This document shows, piece by piece, positions 1 through 10,000 of a stretch of DNA of 64,000 nt (position 1 is its first letter; each line of letters starts with the position of its first letter). The stretch is from Methylomonas sp. UP202. Lineage in GTDB: Bacteria > Pseudomonadota > Gammaproteobacteria > Methylococcales > Methylomonadaceae. Where the stretch lies: positions 3,895,547-3,959,546 of the forward strand of contig NZ_CP123897.1 of NCBI RefSeq assembly GCF_029910655.1, written 5' to 3'. The notes under the pieces were generated by a model. That model ran no database searches. It was given only the letters and a program-made list of their open reading frames with translations, and was not told the origin of the DNA. The translations under genes and the position numbers were made by a program.

Positions 1-891
1 GAGATAAGTGTTGCTCAAGTTCAGACTGCCATCCACATTTAATTTGTCGTTGTTTTGTGGCCCGGATAGTTCGATATCCAGAGAACCGCCTAAGATCAGA
101 TCGGCTTTGCTGATGGTCAAAGTACCGATCGGAGCGCCAGGAGAAATTACTCCTTTTGAACCTACAATGGAAGCGGTTCCACTATCGATCTTTAGCGTTC
201 CGTTCCCACTCAGCCTCCCTCCGGATATATTGACTGATTTTGCTCTAAAAAAGCCATTGACTTCGATCTCTCCCTTGGTTTGAACGTAATTGAAGGATTC
301 CTGATAATCTTCTTTCGGGAAATTACCGCGAGAAGTTATTTCAAATTTACCTTGATTTTTAAATGCACCTGCTCCACCCGCCGACCCTATTGAGTCATCA
401 AACCTGCATGTTCCAAAATTGTTAAAGGCACCGTTTATAGCCAGCAAATTATCACCCAAAGCGGCGTCACCATGTATCGGCGCAAAGTTAACCGTCCCGT
501 AATTGTCAAATTTACCACTGTGTACAAATAGCCACTCAGGGGAATTAACAATCCCAGACGCCCGGTTAGTAATAACCGCAGCGTTTCCCCGGAACTGTAA
601 TTCATAGTAGATGTTTAAAGTTCCATAGTTTTCTATCCCACCCTCTAAAACAAGGTTGAAGCCAGGGGCCACGGTAAATTCGCCGTAATTGGTTAAATCA
701 CCGGAATAGGTGACACTCCCGACTCCTCTATCGCAAGAAATGGCAGTTTGATAAGGAATAGTATAAGCAACATTATTTACTAGAGCCTCTCTACATTCAA
801 TCGAATCTGAAATATCCGCTCGCGCCGAATTGACCGAAAACAATATCTGCAGAAAAAATACAACACGGATAACTTGGTTTAATTTATTCAT
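1..891 (-). CDS. Exported beta-rich repeat protein, 3' end beyond window
   Basis: The frame is open from an ATG at 891 to the window edge, 297 codons, so the C-terminus is missing. A strong Shine-Dalgarno (GAGGGAG) precedes the ATG. The N-terminus is a signal peptide (hydrophobic stretch, cleavage near SVNSARA). The mature part is rich in Asn, Gly and short beta-strand repeats (FNNFGT, FDNYGT, FKNQGKFEI), as in beta-helix passenger domains of autotransporters and adhesins. Near its visible end the pattern GRLSGNGTL, then ISPGAPIGTLTI, then NNDKLNVDGSLNL matches the C-terminal part of the plus-strand protein at 17387-18481, so the two are paralogues. Such proteins are exported or surface-located. 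Whether a beta-barrel or PEP-CTERM tail follows cannot be seen here. Confidence 0.75.
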   Translation of the reverse strand, partial: MNKLNQVIRVVFFLQILFSVNSARADISDSIECREALVNNVAYTIPYQTAISCDRGVGSVTYSGDLTNYGEFTVAPGFNLVLEGGIENYGTLNIYYELQFRGNAAVITNRASGIVNSPEWLFVHSGKFDNYGTVNFAPIHGDAALGDNLLAINGAFNNFGTCRFDDSIGSAGGAGAFKNQGKFEITSRGNFPKEDYQESFNYVQTKGEIEVNGFFRAKSVNISGGRLSGNGTLKIDSGTASIVGSKGVISPGAPIGTLTISKADLILGGSLDIELSGPQNNDKLNVDGSLNLSNTYL

Positions 892-1093
892 AACTCCCTC
901 ACTAATATTATCAAAATAACTTCCGACCAGTCTATACACGTAAGGACTTACCTGCTTCTGTGTAATCAATTTCTTACGCTGACACATACTTATTCATCAA
1001 CGCCACGAGTATTAAGGAACCTCTGATTAATTCGCAACCTAGAATTCTATAACTAATTAAATCAGCAGATGTTTAAACCGACTCTCTATTCCA

Positions 1094-1843
1094 CTAAAAA
1101 ACCATGCTTTTCTTATTGAAGCCCAACACTCCCAGCAAACCTATCAAAAAAGACCACGCGGCAGCCGGCAGAGGAACTGGCGCCGCCGACAGCAGATTAC
1201 CCGAGTGATTTAAGTCAATATAAAAAGTTTTAGCATTACTTACGCCATCCAATGTAAAGGTAAAGCTACCCGAAAATTGTTTAGTCCCGGAGGAAAGGCC
1301 CGTGATTAAGGAGCTTGCCAACGCCTCGTCGAATTGATCGATCAATCCATCGCTATCGGTATAATGAATACCGACCGATGTGACGCCATCATTTCCAACG
1401 ATTTCAGTTGACAAGCTATAGGAATAACTCATGGTAATCGAATATGAGTTAACGCCTAAATTATTAAACCCAACATCGTACCAACCGACTTGACTATAGT
1501 CGATCGCACCCGCTGAAACGCCCCCCGCTAAATCAAATTCGTGGGAAAAGCTCGTGCCGACCTGTACCGGTTTAACGCCCGTGGCGAACTCCTCGGTCGT
1601 ATCAAAAACTACCCCGTCTCCGGTCAAGTCGATAAACGTCGCTGGAAAATCAGCTCCCGACCTTACGAACGATGCTGAAAACTCTAAGTCACTCAAATCG
1701 CTGGCCGACGTTTCAATATTTGCAATTGAAAAACTCAAATTGGCTAGACTTGAAAACGTAACGCTCGCCGCGGCGTTGTTAGTACCGGCCATTACAAGCG
1801 CGAACACAGCCACAATCAACACCGATTTTATTTTAAATCTCAT
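1094..1843 (-). CDS. PEP-CTERM-like exported protein
   Basis: 249 residues from the ATG at 1843, chosen over an upstream in-frame start because the signal peptide (MRFKIKSVLIVAVFALV, cleavage near AAAS) begins there and GGGGAT lies 6 bases upstream. The C-terminus is a sorting signal: VPLPAAAW, a hydrophobic helix (SFLIGLLGVLGF) and a basic end. This is the PEP-CTERM pattern read by exosortase in the inner membrane. The middle is beta-rich and Asp/Ser-rich, with no catalytic motif that I recognise. It lies 147 bp downstream of the di-heme peroxidase gene on the same strand, so co-expression is possible. It does not resemble the four tandem PEP-CTERM proteins further right beyond the tail. Confidence 0.8.
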   Translation of the reverse strand: MRFKIKSVLIVAVFALVMAGTNNAAASVTFSSLANLSFSIANIETSASDLSDLEFSASFVRSGADFPATFIDLTGDGVVFDTTEEFATGVKPVQVGTSFSHEFDLAGGVSAGAIDYSQVGWYDVGFNNLGVNSYSITMSYSYSLSTEIVGNDGVTSVGIHYTDSDGLIDQFDEALASSLITGLSSGTKQFSGSFTFTLDGVSNAKTFYIDLNHSGNLLSAAPVPLPAAAWSFLIGLLGVLGFNKKSMVF

Positions 1844-1990
1844 ATAATCCCCAAAACAGAATAAAACACGACACAAATTAGCAAATAACCGTGTTTTCAA
1901 TTTAGATAACGGACGAAGCCAACATCTACCGATATTAAATTTCAATTTAACATCGGACAAGCGGACGACGTCCACTTGTCTTAATGCTGA

Positions 1991-4255
1991 TTATTGCTCC
2001 AAAATATCCGCAAACGATGGCAACGGAGTATCCGCTCCATTCGCGCCGACGGCCGGAATCTCTAAATACTGATCCTTGGCCAAGTTGACGCTTCCAAAAT
2101 TCCCTTCATTCAAAGCGCCAAATTGATCGGCATGTCCGTGTGGCACCTTTATTTGCGGATGATCAAATGGCGCCTTCTCGTAGCGCACCCTCTCGTCGGT
2201 AAAACTCTTTAGTAACGCAATAATTGCATCTCTGGCCGGCGGATAACCGGCAAGGGTGATGTTGTTTACTAAGTTATCCTTGTTCGGATTATTAAAATTC
2301 CCTAATCTGGAATAAAATTCAATAACTTGCTCCAGGGTGGCCATACTACCGTTATGCATATAGGGACCTGTCAATTCAATATTTCTTAATCCGGGAATTT
2401 TAAACGTCCCGGCCGTGCTGGTCGCCAATTTGGTCGGCTTATTAACATAAACATTATTCGCCGTGGTCACGGTAGGAATATATTTCCTCGAGGCCGATAA
2501 ACAATTCTGATCCCGCAAAACACCTTCGCGACTCCCATCGATCTCCAGGGTGCCGTCGGCTTTAGTTATCGTTGCGCTGCTCACCAACGTTGAATTAACC
2601 GCCAATCCGATCGTAAAATCGCAAGCACGAGTCGTAGCGACCACGGAATCCTTGATAGCCGAACTGTTTCCTAGCAGGTATTGCACGTATTGGTCTGCAA
2701 ACGACAACGGGTTATTAAAATCGTCAACGCCACCTATCGCCATATCAGCGAGAGGATCGTTAACGCCCGTATTGGCAAACCCAACATCGACCAGTTTGAA
2801 AGCACCCGATAAATTTCGCCGATCGACAACATTTTTAAACGGGGTAATAGCGGCCGCGGCCGCGCCATTCCCTGTTCCTAATGCATTCGCACCGTAGGGG
2901 ATCCGAAAGTGAGATGGGCCGTAATAACTGGCTGGTGTCGTCGCTGTCACCAAGGTACTGTTGACGTCTATCGTCGCTGTCGTTAAGTTTGGTCCCGCAT
3001 GGCACAGATTGCAGTGATTGCTGACAAAAGCATTCAACCCTTCTTTTAACTGCTCAATTTCAGCCGCGGATTTGCCCAAGCCTTCCCATGTTGGCTCCAT
3101 GGAAGCAGGGTCACGCGGGCTCAAATCGATAGGCGCTTGATCGGATACCAGCGTTGCCTGATACATCTGCAACGCAATACCGAAAAACATAGAGAAGTTT
3201 GCTTCCATTTGGTTGTAGGGCGTCCCGGAACTCGGTGCTCCAAACGGCCCGGCACCACTGTAGGACCAATATTTGTTGTTGAAAGCTTGCTGCACCATCG
3301 TTCGGTACGTCAAATTCAGACCGTTTTTTAACTCGCTCGCGCCACTCAGACTATAGGCGCCTAGAACGCTATCCTGGGGATGAACCTGTTGGTTTTGCAA
3401 AGGTTGACGTAACAGCAATTTGCGACCGATGCTCGGCCAATCGCGTTGTTGGCAAGACATTTCGGCGTCATTTAGCGGCGGCGCCACGGAGAGCGACGCA
3501 AGCGATGAGTTGGTTAAATGCAGCCGTTGCTTACTAACGCTTCGAGCGCCGGTTTTTACCCAAACCCCGATTGGATTGGGATCTCGATCCCCCCAATTGT
3601 TAACACCGTTAAATACGTTGTTGGCGCGTCCGTCCCAGAAGTTTCGGTAATTGAAGATCGAATTGATAACGGATGGAGCGTTACGCGGCTCGACTTTCCG
3701 AGTCCCTATGGACCCTAGATGAAACACCGGATCGGCGGCACGAGCACACTGGTCTTCCATACCCGTCAATTTTGATGCGCCGGTAAACTGGCCGCTGAAT
3801 GTACCGGACGACGATACAACATCATCCGTGGAAAATAGGACACTGCTAGTATTGTCGAAAGGGTTATCGAAACGATAAGTCGGAAAGTCATCGGCATTCA
3901 GCTTGTGATCCGGTGCCGCCAATTCGAAAGTTTGCGCGGTTGCGGAAAGATGGCTTTTTCCACCTGGATTAATCTGATTTTGTACCCGACGATCGGCTCC
4001 GGCGTGAAAGTGGCATGAACCACACGCCATGCCGTCGCTCCCCACGTTAGTATCCCAAAACAACGCTTTTCCAAGCGCTATCGCCTTTTCCTTGTTGACG
4101 ACAATCGGATCGGGATGCGTAGCGTCCAGCAACAAACCCGGCACTGTCGGGACTGGAACGTCTTGTAGCGGCATCGGCAACGGGCCGTGGGCATTTCCGG
4201 CCTCCATGACCAGCACGCCGAAGCCGAAAATAAATAGATTTCTGTTTAAACTCAT
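1991..4255 (-). CDS. Long di-heme cytochrome c peroxidase (surface-associated type)
   Basis: 754 residues. An N-terminal signal peptide (about residues 1-23) is followed by two c-type heme sites, CGSCH at 78-82 and CNLCH at 415-419. The C-terminal third has the [15 protein letters not shown] segment typical of bacterial di-heme cytochrome c peroxidases and MauG relatives. At 754 residues it is about twice the length of ordinary periplasmic enzymes. This matches the long surface-associated peroxidases of methanotrophs (SACCP beside mopE in Methylococcus capsulatus, CorB beside corA in Methylomicrobium album); that comparison is from memory and not aligned. The expected reaction is reduction of H2O2, or oxidation of a protein partner as in MauG. 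In MopE and CorA a tryptophan is oxidised to kynurenine, so a neighbouring W-x-H protein is a conceivable substrate. A promoter with an upstream conserved motif lies at 4367-4429. Confidence 0.9.
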   Translation of the reverse strand: MSLNRNLFIFGFGVLVMEAGNAHGPLPMPLQDVPVPTVPGLLLDATHPDPIVVNKEKAIALGKALFWDTNVGSDGMACGSCHFHAGADRRVQNQINPGGKSHLSATAQTFELAAPDHKLNADDFPTYRFDNPFDNTSSVLFSTDDVVSSSGTFSGQFTGASKLTGMEDQCARAADPVFHLGSIGTRKVEPRNAPSVINSIFNYRNFWDGRANNVFNGVNNWGDRDPNPIGVWVKTGARSVSKQRLHLTNSSLASLSVAPPLNDAEMSCQQRDWPSIGRKLLLRQPLQNQQVHPQDSVLGAYSLSGASELKNGLNLTYRTMVQQAFNNKYWSYSGAGPFGAPSSGTPYNQMEANFSMFFGIALQMYQATLVSDQAPIDLSPRDPASMEPTWEGLGKSAAEIEQLKEGLNAFVSNHCNLCHAGPNLTTATIDVNSTLVTATTPASYYGPSHFRIPYGANALGTGNGAAAAAITPFKNVVDRRNLSGAFKLVDVGFANTGVNDPLADMAIGGVDDFNNPLSFADQYVQYLLGNSSAIKDSVVATTRACDFTIGLAVNSTLVSSATITKADGTLEIDGSREGVLRDQNCLSASRKYIPTVTTANNVYVNKPTKLATSTAGTFKIPGLRNIELTGPYMHNGSMATLEQVIEFYSRLGNFNNPNKDNLVNNITLAGYPPARDAIIALLKSFTDERVRYEKAPFDHPQIKVPHGHADQFGALNEGNFGSVNLAKDQYLEIPAVGANGADTPLPSFADILEQ

Positions 4256-4366
4256 TGGTAACCTCTAGGGCAAATATTGGGTGAACGCCTTGCTTGTCCG
4301 GTACCGACACCGCGCAGGTATTGTAAAAGCAATAATTGAGCTAAAACAGAAATACTCAATAGATTC

Positions 4367-4395
4367 ATTATGTTAAAAAATCCGTCCAAGACCAA
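4367..4395 (-). promoter_or_regulatory. Putative sigma-70 promoter of the di-heme peroxidase gene
   Basis: On the minus strand TTGGTC (4390-4395) and CATAAT (4367-4372) are separated by 17 bases, about 110 bases upstream of the start codon at 4255. The conserved motif at 4411-4429 lies 15 bases above the -35 box, a usual place for an activator site. The fit to consensus is moderate and there is no transcript evidence. Confidence 0.4.
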
Positions 4396-4410
4396 CTCTA
4401 GCATCCGTAA

Positions 4411-4429
4411 CAAAAATAGGTGATTTGAC
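4411..4429 (-). promoter_or_regulatory. Conserved motif B, copy 1 (GTCAAATCACCTATTTTTG)
   Basis: Read on the minus strand, this 19-base sequence matches 18 of 19 bases of 14395-14413 (plus strand) and shares the GCGTCAAATCACCTAT-type core with 5795-5810 (minus). In all three cases it points towards the next PEP-CTERM or peroxidase gene. Here it sits just above a plausible promoter, which suggests a regulator site. Confidence 0.45.
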
Positions 4430-4459
4430 ATACTTCGCGCGCGTAAAAATGCTCTTCAT

Positions 4460-4489
4460 AAAAAAGGGCCGGTTACCCGACCCTTTTTT
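4460..4489 (-). terminator. Rho-independent terminator after the 4511-5383 gene
   Basis: A GC-rich hairpin (GGG/CCC plus CGG/CCG with one mismatch and a 4-base loop) is flanked by A6 on the left and T6 on the right. It can therefore act in both orientations. It starts 21 bases below the stop codon at 4511 and insulates the peroxidase gene promoter. Confidence 0.75.
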
Positions 4490-4510
4490 CGCCATTAGCC
4501 CGACAAAACG

Positions 4511-5383
4511 TTAGGCGCTAACGTTATTTCTACGATATGACAAAAGACCCAACAAGCCCGATCCAAACAGCCAAACAGCACCTGGGACAGGAACGTTAGA
4601 CGGGGGATTGACCGTACCAGCGGCAGCCATCGTAATGTTATCGATATAGAGATTAAATACCGGAGTCGTTAACGGACCATCCGATACCAACAAACCTTCG
4701 TCGTCGTATACCGCATCGGGATCGTAAGGCACCTTGCCCCAACCGCCGAAATGAATCCAAAAAGCACTAATGTTGCTAAAGTCGTCGTTAAGCAACAACG
4801 GCGAGGAGGGATCGGACCAATCGAAGGTAGACGGTAAAGTTTGATAGGCCACGCGATTTGCATAGTTAGTACCATCACCCGCCGTCAATGAAGGGTTTAT
4901 CGCATCGCTAAACCCAAGAATCTCCCAATACGCATTGGGGTCGGGATTTCCGGTTCCTTCGGGAGCCTCGAGATTGATAGACAACAAGCTGAATGCGCTT
5001 TTATCCCGCATTCTGACGTAAAGCCCGCCAGAGTCCGCGTGGTAGTGGATTTTTAAATTCGACGCGTCCAAATCGTCCACTTCCTGATGGACGTGCGCAC
5101 CGGAGTCCGCTTCGTCGCGCACGGTTCCGGCAACGATAACATTTTCGGTTACGCTGGACGCGGGAGTTGCGCCGGTGTTATTGGAAATGTAACAGTTTCC
5201 CGACCGCCCAGGTTCGGCGGGACAAGCCCCCGAAGCAGTCGAAGTCACGTTCGAATCGTGGTAAACCGCTACCGGAAAGTCGTTCAAGTTATAGGTCACC
5301 ATCGTCGTCATGGACGCGTTTGCCCCCCCCATCACAGACAGCAACGCAGTCGCTGTCGCAACGCCAAATATGCCTTTATTCAT
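4511..5383 (-). CDS. PEP-CTERM exported protein; domain shared with the mosaic porin
   Basis: 290 residues: a signal peptide (cleavage near GGANAS), an ectodomain of about 225 residues, and a PEP-CTERM tail (VPVPGAVWLFGSGLLGLL, basic end RRN). The ectodomain matches residues 303-520 of the 1396-residue protein at 7068-11258. Shared blocks include SGAH-x-H, YWEILGF, INP, DGTNYA, YQT, W-x-H, a DPD..[FY]D.EG segment, NGP/DGPL and DNI. The function is unknown. The HxH and W-x-H pairs could bind metal. The signal-peptide codons for MGG are a run of eight G, so slippage there would shift the frame before the mature protein and could switch the gene on and off. Confidence 0.8.
   Translation of the reverse strand: MNKGIFGVATATALLSVMGGANASMTTMVTYNLNDFPVAVYHDSNVTSTASGACPAEPGRSGNCYISNNTGATPASSVTENVIVAGTVRDEADSGAHVHQEVDDLDASNLKIHYHADSGGLYVRMRDKSAFSLLSINLEAPEGTGNPDPNAYWEILGFSDAINPSLTAGDGTNYANRVAYQTLPSTFDWSDPSSPLLLNDDFSNISAFWIHFGGWGKVPYDPDAVYDDEGLLVSDGPLTTPVFNLYIDNITMAAAGTVNPPSNVPVPGAVWLFGSGLLGLLSYRRNNVSA
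5323..5330 (-). repeat. G8 homopolymer in signal-peptide codons
   Basis: Eight C on the plus strand, read as G8 in codons 18-21 of the 4511-5383 gene. A one-base slip would frameshift the protein. C7 at 5558-5564 and C8 at 6837-6844 are nearby tracts of the same kind. Confidence 0.6.
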
Positions 5384-5648
5384 TCAAATGTCCTCGCAAA
5401 AATTAATTCCAGCCAAACAAACTCCCATATGTAGACAGGAGAGCATACTATACGCAAGCAATTCATGTACCAAGAACAATCATCGCGTCGTGACAAATTT
5501 ACTACTCAGCCAGCCAGAACAACAACCTACTGATTTAACTGAACAATATCGATATAGCCCCCCCGTTAATAATGCCGACGAGATTTTCTCCAACAACCTT
5601 ACTGAGTAAACCCAAAAGCCTAGAGCGCATTATCAGCATAAAATAACT

Positions 5649-5660
5649 ATGTTATTTAAC
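5649..5660 (+). promoter_or_regulatory. Motif A, copy 1 (ATGTTATTTAAC)
   Basis: The 10-base core GTTA-NN-TAAC is an inverted repeat. The same ATGTTAYTTAAM string recurs at 11538-11549, 14372-14383 and, inverted, at 17298-17309. Each copy lies in the intergenic region above a secreted-protein gene. It may be an operator; this is inference only. Confidence 0.35.
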
Positions 5661-5794
5661 TAGATCGATGCGTGATATGCCTCTAAAACCAACTGCTCCG
5701 CCCATTTTCAGGCGCTTTATCAAGACGTTAAGTCAGAGAAACTCATCCTATGGCAGCCCCAATCTATCTAGTAAACTCTCTAGGCGTCAGGCTG

Positions 5795-5810
5795 ATAGGT
5801 GATTTGACGC
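5795..5810 (-). promoter_or_regulatory. Motif B, copy 2 (GCGTCAAATCACCTAT)
   Basis: It lies on the minus strand about 410 bases above the start of the 4511-5383 gene and is identical to the core of copy 3 at 14393-14408 except one C/T change. The orientation relative to the downstream gene is the same as at copies 1 and 3. Confidence 0.4.
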
Positions 5811-6505
5811 ACTTACCAAACTGACAATAATCATCGTTAAAGCCAGTAATCGATAGCCCACAAATTTAGGCGCTAGCCACGTAAACAAATCGGTTTTCCG
5901 AACCCGCTAAAACCATTGCGCGGATGATGCTAGTCTCAAGGCTTTCCATTCGTACCGCGGAACCGCGAGGTTCCACAGCCCAACCTCTCCGGAAGTTCTT
6001 GGGTGATCTTGCGGCATGGTTTGTGCTTTACCATCAAAATTGTTTATCGCCAACGCTACGTCAGAATGTCGCAACAAGCCCCACTCTTCGCCCGAATCTT
6101 CTGTCCAATTTCAATTAAGAGCGGCACCATTGCAATTGTCACCCGAGGTTACACCCGCCTCAGGTCTAAACGTTCTGGAACACCGTGAACGTGCGCGGTG
6201 AACGTGCGCGACCTTTTAGCGGCTTTGGTGCTCGTATTTTTGAGATTCCATACCGCAAATCTATCGACAGGTCGCGGAAAAACCACAAGCTGGCAAGAAA
6301 GGTTTCAAAATAAACGACCAAACAAAGACTATTCGGCTATCGAGCGGTTGAGAACCGCGAAAGGCAAGCGAATCGACCGCCATTTCGCGATCCACTCGAG
6401 AACCCATGGCGCTAAATGCACTCCGGCAAATGAAAGACAACGACGCTACGGTCTCGGTTGCGATACGAAACAACCAATGCGGCGTTGACTTAAAGGAACC
6501 CTAAA

Positions 6506-7093
6506 ATGAATTCGACAGTAAAGTCCAGCCTAGTGACGCCCCCGATAAAAATTTGTAGCGCCGAGTCTCGTGACGCTAGCCCAACCGTCGCGCTCCCTAG
6601 CGGTGGTTCGGAGCTCTCGCCGATGCCGGTCTGGCGGGTATGCCGTGATAGGTCCGAGCGCCACAGCTACCGCGCTGGATTCCTTCTGGCGAGACAGGAA
6701 GAACCTCGAGTCGTGTCCAAACCGATCTCAGTGGAAGGTGATGGCCGCGCGACGCGTTATACTCGCGCGAGCCATCCAAGATCCGAAGCGATTTCGGCCC
6801 AACGAGATGGACAATTCAGTAATCACAGTTCAAATACCCCCCCCGCTCCCCTCGGGCAAGCGCCCAAGACGCGAATTCGTTGGTCGACGAAGCCGGTCTA
6901 TCTGCTGATCGTTTGCGGCTTCACGCAAGGATGCGCCGACGTCGCGCCCTGGGAGCGGGGCAATCTGGCAAAACCGGAAATGGCCATCACTCCGAATCCC
7001 AGCCAAAACCATTTCCGAGATCACGTTTACACCAGTAAGGAAGCTTCGCAAGGCGGGCACGGAGGCAATGGAGGCGGCTGTGGGTGCAATTAA
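6506..7093 (+). CDS. DUF4266-domain lipoprotein, N-terminus uncertain
   Basis: The last 60 or so residues are a clear DUF4266 domain: a hydrophobic stretch with a lipobox-like TQGC, then ADVAPWERGNLAKPEM, HVYTSKEAS and a final Gly-rich GGGCGCN. DUF4266 proteins are small lipoproteins normally encoded just before a DUF3570 outer-membrane protein, as here (26-base overlap with the next gene). The ATG at 6506 has a good AAGGAA site, but the first 130 residues look unlike protein. A C8 tract at 6837-6844 joins this frame to another that starts at an ATG at 6807. With one base gained or lost there, a compact lipoprotein would be read. So the true start, and whether expression is slippage-dependent, is unresolved. 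Confidence 0.7.
   Translation: MNSTVKSSLVTPPIKICSAESRDASPTVALPSGGSELSPMPVWRVCRDRSERHSYRAGFLLARQEEPRVVSKPISVEGDGRATRYTRASHPRSEAISAQRDGQFSNHSSNTPPAPLGQAPKTRIRWSTKPVYLLIVCGFTQGCADVAPWERGNLAKPEMAITPNPSQNHFRDHVYTSKEASQGGHGGNGGGCGCN
6837..6844 (+). repeat. C8 homopolymer inside the DUF4266 reading frame
   Basis: Eight C in a row, about 50 bases before the lipoprotein signal. A one-base change would connect the ATG at 6807 with the DUF4266 frame. It could be a slippage switch or a sequencing error. Confidence 0.5.
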
Positions 7094-10000
7094 ACCGGAT
7101 TCGAACAAAGCGCTTGCAGCGCTAACGTCGGCCGCGCTAAGTTTACCGGGCCTGAATGCGTCAGCCGCGATTCCCGCTCAACAAATCCACACCAACGTCA
7201 GCTACGGGCACTATCAAGAAAGCGATGAGCGTATGCGTGTCGAGGTCTACCATGCCGATGCGGTGATTCCTCTTTCCGACCGGATCGAACTCAGCTTCAG
7301 TCTCGACCGCGACACTTACAGCGGTGCTACTCCGGCCTACTCGATTCCGACAGCAATAACCAACCAAGCCAAATACGTCTTGGGTGGCGGACGAGATTTA
7401 GTGGAATACGTCGATCTGGTCAGTTCGGCCTCCGGCGGCGTTACAGCGTCAGGGTTAACGGTATTGGGCGGCCTGAACTCCTTTAAGTCCTACGTAGACG
7501 GCATGGACGCCGCTCAAGACAACATCGACGCGGCCAGTCAAATCGCCAACTCGGGCTATTCGGCGCAATACGAAGCCGTAAAGACACCTATCGACGAGGC
7601 TTATCAAGCGTCGCTGAACGCACTAAGTACCCAGCTTAGCGCCGAAAAAGCCAGCGAGGATGCAAAAGCGGCGCTGGAAATATCCCCGTTGACGCAAGAC
7701 CTGAATGCCGACCTGTTGGCCTTGGATATTCAGTTGGCCGCCGACAAGGCGTTGCAATCGAGCGCCTATAATGCGTCGCTTGGCGCCATAGACGCCGAAT
7801 TGCCGGCGTTGCTTGAAAATTACAATGTCTCGGTCAACACGCTGCAATCCAACACGCAGAGCCAACGAAATGCGCTGCAATCGACTTACGATTCGTCGGT
7901 GACCACTCTAAACACGACCCGCACCCAAGCCGAAAACGACTACATTGCCAACACACTAGGCTCTAGGCCGTCAGACCCCATCAGCATTACGGCGACAAGG
8001 ACCATCGATTTTAACAACGTCAGCGGCGCGGCCTACTACGGCATGGCCAACGTCAACCCGACAGCCAGTGGCGTCTGCCGCCTGAATCAAGGCAGCCAAT
8101 GCGTTTACCCGTTCGGCACTTCCTCCCCCACCTTAAACAATTTCGCAGTCGGTATTGTCGAGGATCCAACGGCGTCCGGCGCGCATTTGCACTACGGGAA
8201 CGGACAACTGACCTACCATAACGATTCCAGCGGCGTTTATCTTCGGGCACAGACCGGCGCGGCATTCAGCTTGGACTCCATGGACTTTCTCGCGCCAATC
8301 AGCAACAGCAATCCGGGCACTGGCGCCGAGGATTATTGGGAAATCCTCGGATTCAACCAATCCATCAACCCCGACCTATATAATGGAGACGGTACCAACT
8401 ACGCCACCAAGATCGCTTATCAAACCGTCGCCAACGGCTTTAACGGCACTCTGACTCTGAACAGTTCGTTTGCCAACGTCAACGCCGTTTGGCTCCATTA
8501 TAAAGGCTACCCTAAAACGCCAACCGACCCGGACCAAGTTTTCGACGAGGAAGGCGTGGAAATTTCCAACGGGCCGCTACAAATCAAATCTTTCTCGGTA
8601 ACCCTGGACAACATCGTTGTGTCGCCGGTATCGACGCCAACCAGTATGCAAACGGCCTGGGACAACACGCTACAGCTTTATCGAACTACCTATTCCAATA
8701 CAGTCTATAACCCTTCGTACACCACGCTGACCACCAACTACAATTCGCAATTGAGCGCGCTGAACGCTTCGGAACAAAGCGAGCTGACCCGCTTGGGAAA
8801 CGAATACACCGCCGCCCGTACTGATTTAATCGCGGAACATCAAGCCGAAATAGCGGCTTTAGACAGCAATTACCAAGCTCAATTGGCGCAATTGGACAGC
8901 GCGAATCTGAGCGCTCGGCAACAAGCCACCGCCAGTTACAATGCGGCGACTCAGGCGATCAACGACAAATACGCCGCGAATAAAAACGCGTTAACCGCCC
9001 AATACAACAGTAACGTTGCCACCGTTACCGACAACTACAACCTACAGACCCAGCCTCTCACCGACACCTACAATCAACAAATCAGCCAACAGACGGCGCT
9101 CGACGCCGAACTCAGCAAACAAGCGCAGATCGCCCAATACGCGGCAATCCTGAACAAGCTGGTACCCACCGGCAACGCCACGGTACAACGCTTTCAGTTG
9201 CAACCGCAGGAAACTCGTTCGATGCCGCAATTCGGCACGCGCTATTACTTCGATAATACGACATTGGGCGTCACTGGCGGATTTTCCGAGGAGCCGGATT
9301 TTCTATCCAACTTTGGCAATGTCGACATCAGTCACGAGTTCAATAATAAGTTGACGAACGTGTCGGCCGGTTACGGCATGACCAGTAACACAATCAACCG
9401 CAGTTCCGACAGCCACGCCGGACACGCCGGACACAGCGAACATTTCGGTGCGGCCGACTACCCGCGCCTGAATGAGGAAAGCAAATTTCACAACTTTACC
9501 GCCAGTATTTCGCAAGTATTCTCCAAAAACAGCGTGGCTAAGCTCAGCACCAGTTTTACACATCAAACCGGCTATCTGAGCAACCCTTACAAATTCGTCT
9601 ATGTTCGAGGTGAAATCTCGCCCGAAGAATACTACCAACTAGCAACCGATGCCGAACACGTTGACTGGAAGCGCATCACTCAGCTGGAAGTAGTCGGTAC
9701 GGAACTGTTTCGGGAAAATCGCCCCAGCCAGCGCAATCAATGGTCGCTATCCAGCCGCTTAAACCAGCATGTTCCCGCGCTGGATGCTTCCTTGCATTTG
9801 GACTATCGTTTTTATCTTGACGACTGGGGAATCAACTCCCACACCTTCGAGTTGAAATGGTACCAATCGCTTCCTTGGGGGCTTACCGTGACACCCGGAA
9901 TCCGCTATTACTCACAGTCTCAAGCGGACTTTTTCGCACCCTATTTCTTATCACCGCGCGCGGATGGGTTTTATACCAGCGATTTTCGCCTGTCGGCATT

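Larger units (their letters stand above)
5384..6505. other. 1.1 kb intergenic region with recurring motifs, no convincing gene
   Basis: This stretch separates the divergent PEP-CTERM gene and the DUF4266 gene. Open frames inside (for example 5310-5609, 6198-6488) lack Shine-Dalgarno sites and recognisable protein features. It holds motif A at 5649-5660 (ATGTTATTTAAC, core inverted repeat GTTA-TT-TAAC), motif B copy 2 at 5795-5810 on the minus strand, a C7 tract at 5558-5564, and a perfect GGAACC-GCGA-GGTTCC hairpin near 5960. The motifs suggest control regions for the genes on both sides. Confidence 0.5.

Noticed and set aside
1554-1847. 97-codon plus-strand frame
   Set aside because: Antisense to the PEP-CTERM gene at 1094-1843; no ribosome site.
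6198-6488. 96-codon frame before the DUF4266 gene
   Set aside because: No ribosome site, no recognisable domain, Arg-rich translation typical of chance frames. TlpA or ApbE genes that often accompany DUF4266/DUF3570 were looked for and not found.
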